Shown here: positions 14,750 to 22,913 of the stretch, piece after piece
Numbering within the stretch: position 1 is the first letter of the stretch
Layout: each line of letters begins with the position of its first letter
Origin: an uncultured Ruminococcus sp.
GTDB lineage: Bacteria > Bacillota > Clostridia > Lachnospirales > Lachnospiraceae
Direction: 5' to 3'
DNA: 26,681 bases
Assembly: GCA_900066355.1 (NCBI GenBank)
Contig: FMEL01000025.1
Location: 1-26,681, forward strand
Position numbers and translations under genes: made by a program
Notes under the pieces: generated by a model
Told to the model about the DNA's origin: nothing
Databases searched by the model: none
The model's input: only the letters and a program-made list of their open reading frames with translations

Positions 14750-14755
14750 TATAAT
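14750..14755 (+). promoter_or_regulatory. -10 box of the sugar-transporter operon
   Basis: TATAAT matches the consensus exactly, but the hexamer 17 bases upstream (TGGTAT) is a poor -35, suggesting an activator-dependent or otherwise regulated promoter. Confidence 0.6.
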
Positions 14756-14808
14756 AAAATCAGCTTAAGAAAGAACAAACCTTACAAGAAAAGGAGAGGA
14801 CAATCACT

Positions 14809-16083
14809 ATGAAAATGAAAAAAGTTACAGCAATGAGCATGGCAGTTTTAATGGCAGCTACAATGATCCCGTCAGTACCGGTTATGGCAGACGGAGGCGG
14901 AAAGGTTTACTACCTCAACTTCAAACCAGAGCAGGATGAAGCCTGGCAGAACCTGGCAAAAGCTTACACAGAAGAAACAGGAACAGATGTAACAGTAGTC
15001 ACAGCAGCATCCGGACAGTATGAGACAACTCTTCAGTCAGAAATGGCAAAGAGCGATGCACCGACACTGTTCCAGGTAAATGGACCGGTTGGCCTTAAAA
15101 ACTGGAAAGATTACTGCTACGATCTGAAAGATGCAGATATTACAAAAGAACTTACATCTGATGCGTATGAACTGAAAGATGGAGATGCTGTAGCTGGTAT
15201 CGCATATGTAATTGAATCTTACGGACTTATCACAAACAAAACATTACTTGAAAAAGCAGGATATACTCTGGATGATATCAAGAGCTTTGATGACCTCAAA
15301 AAAGTAGCAGACGACATTCAGGCACGTAAAGATGAACTTGGTGTAAAAGGTGCTTTCACCTCAGCAGGTATGGACGGATCCTCTGATTGGAGATTCAAAA
15401 CACATCTTGCAAACCTTCCAATCTACTATGAATACAAAGCAGATGGAATCGATGATACAGAAGCAATCAAAGGAACATATCTTGATCAGTATAAGAATGT
15501 ATTTGATCTGTACATTACAGATTCTACATGCGATGGAAGCGAACTTTCAGCTAAAACAGCTGATGACTCCAGAAATGAATTTGTAAATGGAGATGCAGTA
15601 TTTTATCAGAATGGTTCCTGGGAATATGCAGAACTCGCTAAGACATACAGCGATGATGAAATGGCAATGATCCCGATCTACTTTGGCGTTGACGATGAGA
15701 ACGAAGGTCTTGCAACTGGTACAGAAAACTACTGGTGTGTAAATAAGAATGCATCTGAAGAAGATGTTCAGGCAACTCTGGATTTCATGAACTGGTGTGT
15801 AACATCTGAAGCAGGAACAAAATCTATGTCTGAAGACATGGGATTCACAATTCCTTTCAAAACAGCAGTTGCTCCTACAAACGTATTTGTAAAACAGGAT
15901 GCTGAGTATACAGAAGCTGGTCTTACACCTGTTTCATGGAACTTCACAACAATGCCATCTGAAGAGTGGAAGAATGGTCTTGGTACAGCTCTTACAGCAT
16001 ATGCGGCAGGCACTGGTTCCTGGGATGATGTTGTAAGTGCATTCGTTGACGGATGGGCTACAGAAAAAGCTCTTTCTGAATAA
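14809..16083 (+). CDS. ABC transporter sugar-binding protein (MalE/UgpB type) without lipobox
   Basis: A 424-residue exported protein from ATG 14809, with AAGGAGAGGA eight bases upstream. The signal peptide is residues 1-27, ending VMA-DG. The mature part follows the family-1 extracellular solute-binding pattern: EQDEAWQNLAKAYTEETG at the start, TLFQVNGP, a middle YGLITNKTLLEKAGY segment, an NGSWEYAEL motif and a C-terminal helix pair. No cysteine occurs at the cleavage site, although Gram-positive binding proteins of this type are usually lipoproteins. Two permease genes follow on the same strand. It probably binds an oligosaccharide; the nearby glycogen phosphorylase makes an alpha-glucan plausible but not certain. 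The codon choice and strong ribosome site suggest high expression. Confidence 0.88.
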   Translation: MKMKKVTAMSMAVLMAATMIPSVPVMADGGGKVYYLNFKPEQDEAWQNLAKAYTEETGTDVTVVTAASGQYETTLQSEMAKSDAPTLFQVNGPVGLKNWKDYCYDLKDADITKELTSDAYELKDGDAVAGIAYVIESYGLITNKTLLEKAGYTLDDIKSFDDLKKVADDIQARKDELGVKGAFTSAGMDGSSDWRFKTHLANLPIYYEYKADGIDDTEAIKGTYLDQYKNVFDLYITDSTCDGSELSAKTADDSRNEFVNGDAVFYQNGSWEYAELAKTYSDDEMAMIPIYFGVDDENEGLATGTENYWCVNKNASEEDVQATLDFMNWCVTSEAGTKSMSEDMGFTIPFKTAVAPTNVFVKQDAEYTEAGLTPVSWNFTTMPSEEWKNGLGTALTAYAAGTGSWDDVVSAFVDGWATEKALSE

Positions 16084-16111
16084 TTTGATTTAAAAAATAA
16101 CATGTAATCAG

Positions 16112-16143
16112 CAGGAGGAGGCAGAATTTCTTGCCTCCTTCTG
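16112..16143 (+). ncRNA. Strong intercistronic hairpin after the binding-protein gene
   Basis: A 12-bp stem with one G-U pair (16112-16123 with 16132-16143) and an 8-base loop lies 28 bases after the stop codon. No T-run follows. Such hairpins often stabilise the upstream binding-protein message and reduce downstream permease expression, as known for malE-malF in enterobacteria; that role here is inferred. Confidence 0.6.
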
Positions 16144-16198
16144 TCAGTCATAAAACCGTAATAATTATTTTTGCGGAACAGGGAAGAGGAGATTCATC

Positions 16199-17053
16199 AT
16201 GGTAGGAAGAACAATCAAAAAGTGGTGGCCGATTTTTGTACTGCCAACCTTTGCGGCATTCGTAATCGGTTTTCTTTGGCCTTTCATCTGGGGCATTTAT
16301 CTTTCATTCTGTAAGTTTACCACTGTACAGGATGTGACATTTGTAGGATTTTCAAACTATTCCAAGATCTTACTGGATAATACCTTCAGCCATTCCTTCT
16401 GGCTGACGGTTGTATTTGCATTCGTATCCAGTATTCTGATCAACGTACTGGCATTCTTTATTGCACTGGCACTGACTAAAGGATACAGGGGAACAAACGC
16501 TTTCCGTACAGTATTCTTTATGCCGAACCTGATTGGTGGTATCGTACTTGGATACATCTGGCAGACTCTGTTAAATGGTCTTCTGTCCAAATGGGGACAG
16601 CCGCTGCTTTCACTTTCCGCGAGAAACGGATTCATCGGTATGCTGATTCTTCTGATGTGGCAGCAGATCGGATATATGATGATCATTTACATTGCCGGTC
16701 TGAATAACGTATCTCCGGATCTGGTCGAAGCTGCTCAGATTGACGGTGCGACAAGCAGACAGATCTTATTTAAGATAAAACTTCCGATGATCATGCCGTC
16801 TGTTACAATCTGTACATTCCTGACACTGACAAATGGATTCAAGATGTTCGACCAGAACCTCTCACTTACCGGAGGTGATCCGGGAAAACAGTCCCAGTTA
16901 CTGGCACTCAATATTTACGATACATTCTATGCAAGAAGCGGACCACAGTGGAAAGGTATTGGCCAGGCAAAAGCCGTCGTATTCTTTATTCTCGTTATAG
17001 TGATCGCGCTGATCCAGCTTCGTGCTACATCATCTAAGGAGGTTCAGCAGTAA
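16199..17053 (+). CDS. ABC sugar transporter permease, MalF-like
   Basis: A 284-residue membrane protein starting at ATG 16199 behind AGAGGAGA. About six helices are visible. The cytoplasmic EAA loop (about 176-200, EAAQIDGATSRQILFKIKLP) marks contact with the ATPase subunit and identifies a binding-protein-dependent transport system inner-membrane component. The length is that of the short Gram-positive MalF/UgpA type, without the large periplasmic insert of E. coli MalF. The stop codon overlaps the next start by one base (TAATG), so translation of the two permeases is coupled. Its substrate is set by the binding protein upstream. No ATPase gene is present nearby. Confidence 0.92.
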   Translation: MVGRTIKKWWPIFVLPTFAAFVIGFLWPFIWGIYLSFCKFTTVQDVTFVGFSNYSKILLDNTFSHSFWLTVVFAFVSSILINVLAFFIALALTKGYRGTNAFRTVFFMPNLIGGIVLGYIWQTLLNGLLSKWGQPLLSLSARNGFIGMLILLMWQQIGYMMIIYIAGLNNVSPDLVEAAQIDGATSRQILFKIKLPMIMPSVTICTFLTLTNGFKMFDQNLSLTGGDPGKQSQLLALNIYDTFYARSGPQWKGIGQAKAVVFFILVIVIALIQLRATSSKEVQQ

Positions 17054-17889
17054 TGGAAAATAAGAAAAAAAGTCCTGTTGCGACAATTATACTGACAATT
17101 ATCTGCATCCTCTGGATGTATCCGATCGTACTGATCCTGATCAACTCACTGAAAAAAGAGGCGGCAATTACAACCGCAGGTGTATTCAGCATTCCTACAG
17201 GTGAAACCTGGAACGGCATTACAAACTTTGTGGCAAGTGTAACACAGATGGATTTCCTGAAATCATTCTGGTACAGTCTTGTAATTTCAGTAATGTCCGT
17301 TGTTTTGATCATGCTGTGCTGCTCTATGGCGGCCTGGTATATTGTTCGTGTAAACGGAGCATTATCCAAGATTTTCTATTACCTCTGTGTATTCAGTATG
17401 GTAGTTCCATTCCAGATGGTTATGTTTACACTGGCAAAAACAGCAGATACCTTACATCTCAACAATCCGTACAACATCTGCATCATCTATCTTGGATTTG
17501 GTGCAGGCTTGGCAGTATTTATGTTTACCGGATTTGTAAAAGGTATTCCACTTGAAATCGAAGAGGCAGCTCTGATCGATGGATGCAGTCCGCTGCAGGT
17601 TTATTTCAAAGTGCTTGTCCCAATTCTGAAACCAACGATTATTTCTACGGCAATCCTTGAACTGATGTGGGTATGGAACGATTATCTTCTGCCGACACTG
17701 GTTCTGGATATTAAGAAATATCGTACGATTCCGATGGCAGTCCAGTATTTCCGCGGAAGCTATGGACATGTACAGATGGGACCGATGATGGCAAGTATCA
17801 TGATCGATATCATTCCGATCATCATCGTATACCTTGTATGCCAGAAATATATTATTGAAGGTGTTGTAGCCGGTGCCGTAAAAGGCTGA
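17053..17889 (+). CDS. ABC sugar transporter permease, MalG-like
   Basis: A 278-residue membrane protein whose start codon overlaps the stop of the previous permease. Six helices are expected, with the first in residues 9-31. The EAA loop is at about 168-190 (EEAALIDGCSPLQVYFKVLVP), followed by a conserved WNDYLLPTLVL segment typical of MalG/UgpE-type permeases. Together with the preceding permease and the binding protein it makes a complete CUT1-type transporter except for the ATPase, which is probably a shared MsmK/UgpC-like protein encoded elsewhere. Confidence 0.92.
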   Translation: MENKKKSPVATIILTIICILWMYPIVLILINSLKKEAAITTAGVFSIPTGETWNGITNFVASVTQMDFLKSFWYSLVISVMSVVLIMLCCSMAAWYIVRVNGALSKIFYYLCVFSMVVPFQMVMFTLAKTADTLHLNNPYNICIIYLGFGAGLAVFMFTGFVKGIPLEIEEAALIDGCSPLQVYFKVLVPILKPTIISTAILELMWVWNDYLLPTLVLDIKKYRTIPMAVQYFRGSYGHVQMGPMMASIMIDIIPIIIVYLVCQKYIIEGVVAGAVKG

Positions 17890-17915
17890 TGCGAGCTATA
17901 AAAGACATTTAAAAA

Positions 17916-17948
17916 AAGTCTCCGGGAAGATATTCTTTCCGGGGACTT
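17916..17948. terminator. 15-bp hairpin after the permease genes
   Basis: AAGTCTCCGGGAAGA (17916-17930) pairs with TCTTTCCGGGGACTT (17934-17948) with two G-U pairs and a 3-base loop. A run of A lies on the 5' side and no T-run on the 3' side, so it has canonical terminator form only for minus-strand transcription. On the plus strand it may act as a 3'-end stabiliser or weak terminator. Confidence 0.55.
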
Positions 17949-17990
17949 CATGCTATACTGAATCTAAACTAACAAAACAGGAGTATGAAA

Positions 17991-19520
17991 ATGACAAATG
18001 TTCTGATCGTAGACGATGAAAAAATAGAAAGAGAAGGTCTCAAATACCTTCTGTCCAGAGAAGAAGGCGAGCGAAAAGTATTTGAAGCTTCGAATGGCAA
18101 ACAGGCGCTGCAGATTATCCGCACAGAGGATATTCAGCTTATTCTGACTGATATCAAGATGCCGCATATGGATGGACTGGAGTTATCGAGACGTGCCAAA
18201 GAAGAAAATCCGGCATTACAGATCGTGATCTTCAGCGGCTACAGTGATTTCAGCTTTGCGCAGGAAGCAATCCGTTACGGAGTGACTGAATATATTCTGA
18301 AGCCGGTTAATCCGGAAGATTTCCACAAAGTGATCCAGAAGGCCGAGAAAGAGATTGACCGCCGGAAGAAAAAAGAAAGCCAGGAGATCAAGGAAAAAAA
18401 TTTCCTGCAGCAGTATTTTCTCCAGAACTATCTTTATTCCGGAAAGACAGAAACACTGGAAAAAGCAAAGGATATGATTGATCTTGAAAAATGGAACGGC
18501 TGGCATTGCGGAATCCTGATTGAGTCTGATGTGGCTTTTTTTGATACGGCAGAAGAAAACCTCGAGAATGAAATTCAGAAAGAACTGCGGAGAGTCTGCT
18601 TTTATCTGAATCTGAATGCGAGACAGTCACTGCTTCTGTTTCAGGATGTTTACTGTGATTATCAGCTTGTTGCAAATCATCTCTATAATTATATGAAGCG
18701 CAACTACCGGGACAGTTTTTATCTGGCGGTCAGCCGGAAGTTTGAGGGATGTGAGTGCCTGCCGGAGATTTTGGAACAGCTGGAACAGCAGATGGAAGAA
18801 AAATTCTATCATCCGGAAAAACATGTTTTTTCAAATGAGGATGATGTACTGAAATTATCTGTGGGGGAGGTGCAGGATTCGCAGATCATGCAGATGATCT
18901 CAGAAGATATCACGCGCAAAGATACAGAGCAGCTTCGCAGACATTTCGAATGTCTTAAAGAAAAATATTATGACAACACGCAGTATTCTGCAATGTATAT
19001 CAAATTTGTATTTTCCAATGTCATTCAGGAGCTTTTCCAGGAAAATCAGTTTTCAGGGGAACACCGTCTGGAGCAGGAAGTAGAAAGACTTTACAAGTGC
19101 AAAAATATTATGGAAATTCTTGCGGTGACCGAAGATAACATCAAAGAATACGAGGCTTTTCTGGAACGTTCTATGAGTGCATCAAGGAATGAAGTGGCAA
19201 CAGTCAAGAACTATATCTATCAGCATTATGAAGAAGATCTGAATCTGGAAATGCTGGCAGAGAAAGTTTATCTGTCGTCCGGATACCTGAGCTTTATTTT
19301 TAAGAAAGAGACAGGCATGAATCTGAACCGCTACATTCGTGTGTTCCGCATGGAAAAGGCAAAGGAGCTTCTTTGCAGTACCAATATGAAGGTGGCGCAG
19401 ATCAGCGAACGTGTAGGATTTGCAAATGTCTCCTATTTCTGCAGGAGTTTTCGGGAATATTACGGAAGCAGTCCGGAGTCATACAGGAAAGGAACCGGAG
19501 AGGATGAACAGACTTCGTAA
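17991..19520 (+). CDS. YesN-type response regulator (REC plus AraC HTH)
   Basis: A 509-residue regulator. I prefer ATG 17991, since AGGAG (17979-17983) is seven bases upstream, while the in-frame ATG at 17985 would be one base from it. The receiver domain covers about 1-120: acidic pair D8-D9, phospho-acceptor D54 in LTDIKMP, S82 and K104 in ILKP. A long middle region (about 125-395) is helical and divergent, as usual in YesN proteins. The C-terminus (about 400-500) has the double helix-turn-helix of AraC regulators, with GYLSFIFKKETG and ISERVGFANVSYFCRSFREYYG. A TATACT -10-like box (17954-17959) precedes it without a good -35. It overlaps the kinase gene by 17 bp and most likely controls the transporter genes upstream. 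Confidence 0.93.
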   Translation: MTNVLIVDDEKIEREGLKYLLSREEGERKVFEASNGKQALQIIRTEDIQLILTDIKMPHMDGLELSRRAKEENPALQIVIFSGYSDFSFAQEAIRYGVTEYILKPVNPEDFHKVIQKAEKEIDRRKKKESQEIKEKNFLQQYFLQNYLYSGKTETLEKAKDMIDLEKWNGWHCGILIESDVAFFDTAEENLENEIQKELRRVCFYLNLNARQSLLLFQDVYCDYQLVANHLYNYMKRNYRDSFYLAVSRKFEGCECLPEILEQLEQQMEEKFYHPEKHVFSNEDDVLKLSVGEVQDSQIMQMISEDITRKDTEQLRRHFECLKEKYYDNTQYSAMYIKFVFSNVIQELFQENQFSGEHRLEQEVERLYKCKNIMEILAVTEDNIKEYEAFLERSMSASRNEVATVKNYIYQHYEEDLNLEMLAEKVYLSSGYLSFIFKKETGMNLNRYIRVFRMEKAKELLCSTNMKVAQISERVGFANVSYFCRSFREYYGSSPESYRKGTGEDEQTS

Positions 19521-21225
19521 GATATTCAAAAATATGAAATACCGCCACAAGCTGACGATTCTTCTTGTCGTGACGAGCCTGGTGCCGATGACGGTGCTTG
19601 CACTGTACAGTCACAGCCGTCAGAGTACGATGGTACGAAGCAGTGAACTGGAAGATATGCAGTCAATTATGGAGCAGACCAAAGAGAGTATCGACAGCCA
19701 GACCGCAGTATATGCAAGCCTTCTGAACTATCTGACGTATTCGCCGGATATTGAAGAGATCATTAAAGAAAAAAATATCGATAATTATACTGCTTACGAG
19801 AAGTATACGGAGATTGCGGATCCACTTTTGTCCGTACCGAAATCTTATCACGATGCGATCAAACGGATTCAGCTTTTTGCCGACAGTATTCAGGTCGAAC
19901 ATGAATATACACTTGTTCCACTTGACAAAATGCAGGAAGAGTGGTGGAGTGAAGGGCTGAAAGATGATGTACGGATTCAGTGGAAAGTGGATCGGACGAG
20001 GGGAGAAGTTGTAGCTGTACGTATGACCTATGCCCATCAGAAGCTGAATGCGGTTCTCTGTATTTCGTTGGATTATGATAAGATATTTCAGCCGTTGACG
20101 AATATTCTGACTGATGAAAATGGTGGAATTGTAGCGGATAAAGATGGTAATGTGCTGTATAACAAAACCGGCTTGAAAGAACTTAAGTTGTCCGACGATA
20201 ACAAAAAGGATACTTCGCAGACCGCGGACAAACTGCTCAGCAAAATCAGTCAGACATGTACCTGGACGCAAACCGAAAGTGAGGAAAATGACTGGGTATT
20301 TTACTTTTACAAAAGTCAGGATGCAATCTCGGGATCTGTACGGAGACTTCTTCTTGAGGAGATTCCGCTGATTATTGCCTGTGGTTTTATTATTTTATTT
20401 CTGGGACTTTCTTTTTCAAGAATTTTTACACGAAAGATTGAAGAACTTACCAAAAATATGGATCAGGTCAATCATGGAAGTCGTGAAGTTACGGTAAGCA
20501 GCGATTCTGAAGATGAAGTTGGTATCCTGATCAATAGTTTCCACAATATGATGGATGAGATCAACCGTCTGATTGATGAAGTGTATGTAAATAAGATTGC
20601 GCTCAAAGAATATGAGCTGAAAGCACTGCAGGCGCAGATTAATCCACATTTTCTGTATAATACACTTTCGATGATGAACTGGATGGCAATTCGGAGTAAT
20701 CAGATGGAAATCAGCAAGGTAACGCTTGCGTTGTCGACATTTTACCGTACAGCACTCAGTAAAGGAGAGGACGTTGTTACTGTTGAGAACTGTATTCAGA
20801 ATATGCAGGCATATCTTGAGATTCAGCTTACTATGCACGATAACAATTTTACAGTTGACTGGGATATTGACCCGACGATCAAAAATGAAAAAATGCCGAA
20901 GCTTCTGCTACAGCCGGTTGTTGAAAATGCGATTGAGCATGGCATTGATGAAAAAGAAGACGGAGACAAAAAATTATTCCTGTCTTTCCGGGGGAACGGT
21001 GATGATGTAGAAATCACAGTCCGGGATAATGGAATGGGAATGCCACAGGAAAAAGCAGAGACGCTTGTTACTTACCAGGCAAAAGGCTATGGCCTTAAAA
21101 ACGTCAACGATCGTATTCGGCTTTTATATGGAGAAAAGTACGGAATCCAGATTTTCAGCGCGCCGGATGAAGGCACGACTGTCGTGATGAGATTTCCGAA
21201 GGAGGGCAGGAAAAATGAAGCATAA
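19504..21225 (+). CDS. YesM-type sensor histidine kinase
   Basis: A 573-residue membrane kinase. ATG 19504 lies inside the end of the response-regulator gene; a longer frame upstream is only shadow. The first membrane helix is at about 17-36, with an extracellular sensing region to about 280, the second helix at about 282-304 and a HAMP linker to about 355. The His_kinase box has QINPHFLYNTL with the phospho-accepting His at residue 382. ATP-binding elements are the N-box Asn (residue 475, VENAIEHG), the G1 motif RDNGMGMP with Asp 508, and GYGLKNVNDR near the end. It is the phosphodonor for the preceding regulator. It overlaps the lipoprotein gene by 11 bp, so the three are translated together. 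The signal is probably a carbohydrate or its bound receptor. Confidence 0.93.
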   Translation: MNRLRKIFKNMKYRHKLTILLVVTSLVPMTVLALYSHSRQSTMVRSSELEDMQSIMEQTKESIDSQTAVYASLLNYLTYSPDIEEIIKEKNIDNYTAYEKYTEIADPLLSVPKSYHDAIKRIQLFADSIQVEHEYTLVPLDKMQEEWWSEGLKDDVRIQWKVDRTRGEVVAVRMTYAHQKLNAVLCISLDYDKIFQPLTNILTDENGGIVADKDGNVLYNKTGLKELKLSDDNKKDTSQTADKLLSKISQTCTWTQTESEENDWVFYFYKSQDAISGSVRRLLLEEIPLIIACGFIILFLGLSFSRIFTRKIEELTKNMDQVNHGSREVTVSSDSEDEVGILINSFHNMMDEINRLIDEVYVNKIALKEYELKALQAQINPHFLYNTLSMMNWMAIRSNQMEISKVTLALSTFYRTALSKGEDVVTVENCIQNMQAYLEIQLTMHDNNFTVDWDIDPTIKNEKMPKLLLQPVVENAIEHGIDEKEDGDKKLFLSFRGNGDDVEITVRDNGMGMPQEKAETLVTYQAKGYGLKNVNDRIRLLYGEKYGIQIFSAPDEGTTVVMRFPKEGRKNEA

Positions 21226-22891
21226 AAAAATAACAGCACTGATACTTTCCTGCGCTTTTGCATTGAGCGGATGCGGTGGCGCAGGCCAGCAGGGCAAAGA
21301 GCAGACACAGGAAACGCAGAGTGCAGATGTCGCCGGGGATACAGAAGCATGGCAAAAAGCAGAAGAGAGTCCATATGCAGCATATCCTGAACTGGTGACC
21401 TATACACTTGGTCAGATGAGTGGGGTAAATAATTCAAACCTCCCGGATGGAGACACCTACGAAGATAATGTCTATACGAGATATCTTCGGAAGATGTTGA
21501 ATATCCAGAACGACAATGCATATATGGAACGGGAAGACCGTTATGATGAGTTTATCAATATTCTGGTAAAAGACCAGACACTGCCGGATGTACTTGTTGT
21601 TTCTGACAGAGAGACACTTAAAGAACTGGTAGAAAATGATCTTGTAGAAGACTTGTCGGATGTCTATGAAAGCTGTACAACGACAAGAATCAAGGAGATG
21701 TTCGAGAGTTATGGCAGTGACCTTATGGATGCGGGGAAATTCAACGGAAAGTTGATGGCAATCCCGGAAACTGTGATCGATCATGGTCCGAGGCTTCTGT
21801 GGCTTCGAAAAGACTGGATGGATGAACTTGGGCTTGACGAACCGAAGACGTTGGACGATGCCTTTGAAATTATCGAAGCATTTGTGGAAAACGGGATGGG
21901 AGCAGAAGAGGGTGAAGATCCGGTGGGACTGGTGTGCGACACAGATCTTGTCGGAAGTACCAGCTCCAGTTATTCGGTAGAGCCGGTGTTTGACAGGTAT
22001 CATGCGAGTCCGCAACGCTGGGTAAATCAAAATGGTGAAATTGTATATGGTTCCGTGACACAGCAGACCAAAAATGCATTGAGCTATCTTCACGAGTTAT
22101 ATAAAAGAGGTGTCATTGATCAAAATTTTGCACTGCGTGCCCAGAATAATCTGCGTGATCTTGTGGTAAGTGGAAAATGTGGGGCATTTTTCGGACTTTG
22201 GTGGACACCGAATAATCCGTTGGTAGATGTATATGAAAAAGATAAAAATGCAGACTGGGAACCATATTATCTTCAGCAGCCTGAACATGATAATGCATAT
22301 GCTTCTTTTCGTGATAATAAATATGTGGTTGTGCGTAAGGGATATGAGCATCCGGAAATAGTGATGAAAATTATCAGTGTATTATTTGATTATACAAGAT
22401 ATGAAGCAGAAGATGCGGATGACGTCAATGAATATTCTGCGTTGAATGTAGAGCCGACAGCAAGACCACTGGTCATTAATGTCGATTATAATGAAGCAAC
22501 ATTTCAGATTACAAAGGATATACGTGCTGTTCAGAATGGAACAGACAAAAAAGAAAATTTATGGGGCTTGGAAAAATCTTACTATGACGCATGTGAGAAT
22601 TATCTTCATGGCAAAACATCGACTCCGGAAGACTGGGCTGCCTACAAATCAAGAATTTCCGCAGTGGGACTCCTTATAGATGGCGGCTATCAGTCACAGG
22701 AGCAGAAGTATCTGGATGATACTGATGGTGAGTTACCGAAATCTCTGCAGCAGCTTGAAAAAGATTCGTTCATCCAGATTATTATGGGTGTGAAGCCGGT
22801 TTCTTATTTTGATACGTTTGTAAAAGAATGGTATGAGCAGGGCGGTGAGGAGCTGACGGAACAGATCCGCCGCTCCAACCCCGGTGAGTGA
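21215..22891 (+). CDS. LplA-like extracellular solute-binding lipoprotein
   Basis: A 558-residue lipoprotein from ATG 21215 behind GGAGGGCAGG, overlapping the kinase gene by 11 bp. The signal peptide ends in a lipobox LSGC with the lipidated Cys at residue 20, followed by a Gln/Glu-rich linker. The large mature domain has the layout of the LipO/LplA group of family-1 solute-binding proteins: long length, a RLLWLRKDWMDELGL segment and a KCGAFFGLWW segment. Such proteins normally sit beside LplB and YtcP permeases, which are missing here. Coupling to the two-component genes suggests it helps sense an oligosaccharide for the kinase, although it may also feed a distant transporter. Confidence 0.88.
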   Translation: MKHKKITALILSCAFALSGCGGAGQQGKEQTQETQSADVAGDTEAWQKAEESPYAAYPELVTYTLGQMSGVNNSNLPDGDTYEDNVYTRYLRKMLNIQNDNAYMEREDRYDEFINILVKDQTLPDVLVVSDRETLKELVENDLVEDLSDVYESCTTTRIKEMFESYGSDLMDAGKFNGKLMAIPETVIDHGPRLLWLRKDWMDELGLDEPKTLDDAFEIIEAFVENGMGAEEGEDPVGLVCDTDLVGSTSSSYSVEPVFDRYHASPQRWVNQNGEIVYGSVTQQTKNALSYLHELYKRGVIDQNFALRAQNNLRDLVVSGKCGAFFGLWWTPNNPLVDVYEKDKNADWEPYYLQQPEHDNAYASFRDNKYVVVRKGYEHPEIVMKIISVLFDYTRYEAEDADDVNEYSALNVEPTARPLVINVDYNEATFQITKDIRAVQNGTDKKENLWGLEKSYYDACENYLHGKTSTPEDWAAYKSRISAVGLLIDGGYQSQEQKYLDDTDGELPKSLQQLEKDSFIQIIMGVKPVSYFDTFVKEWYEQGGEELTEQIRRSNPGE

Positions 22892-22913
22892 TTTTCTGAA
22901 TGTATCGGGTCAC

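Noticed and set aside
20416..20838. Minus-strand open frame inside the kinase gene
   Set aside because: No ribosome site or domain, and the plus-strand kinase motifs are unambiguous.
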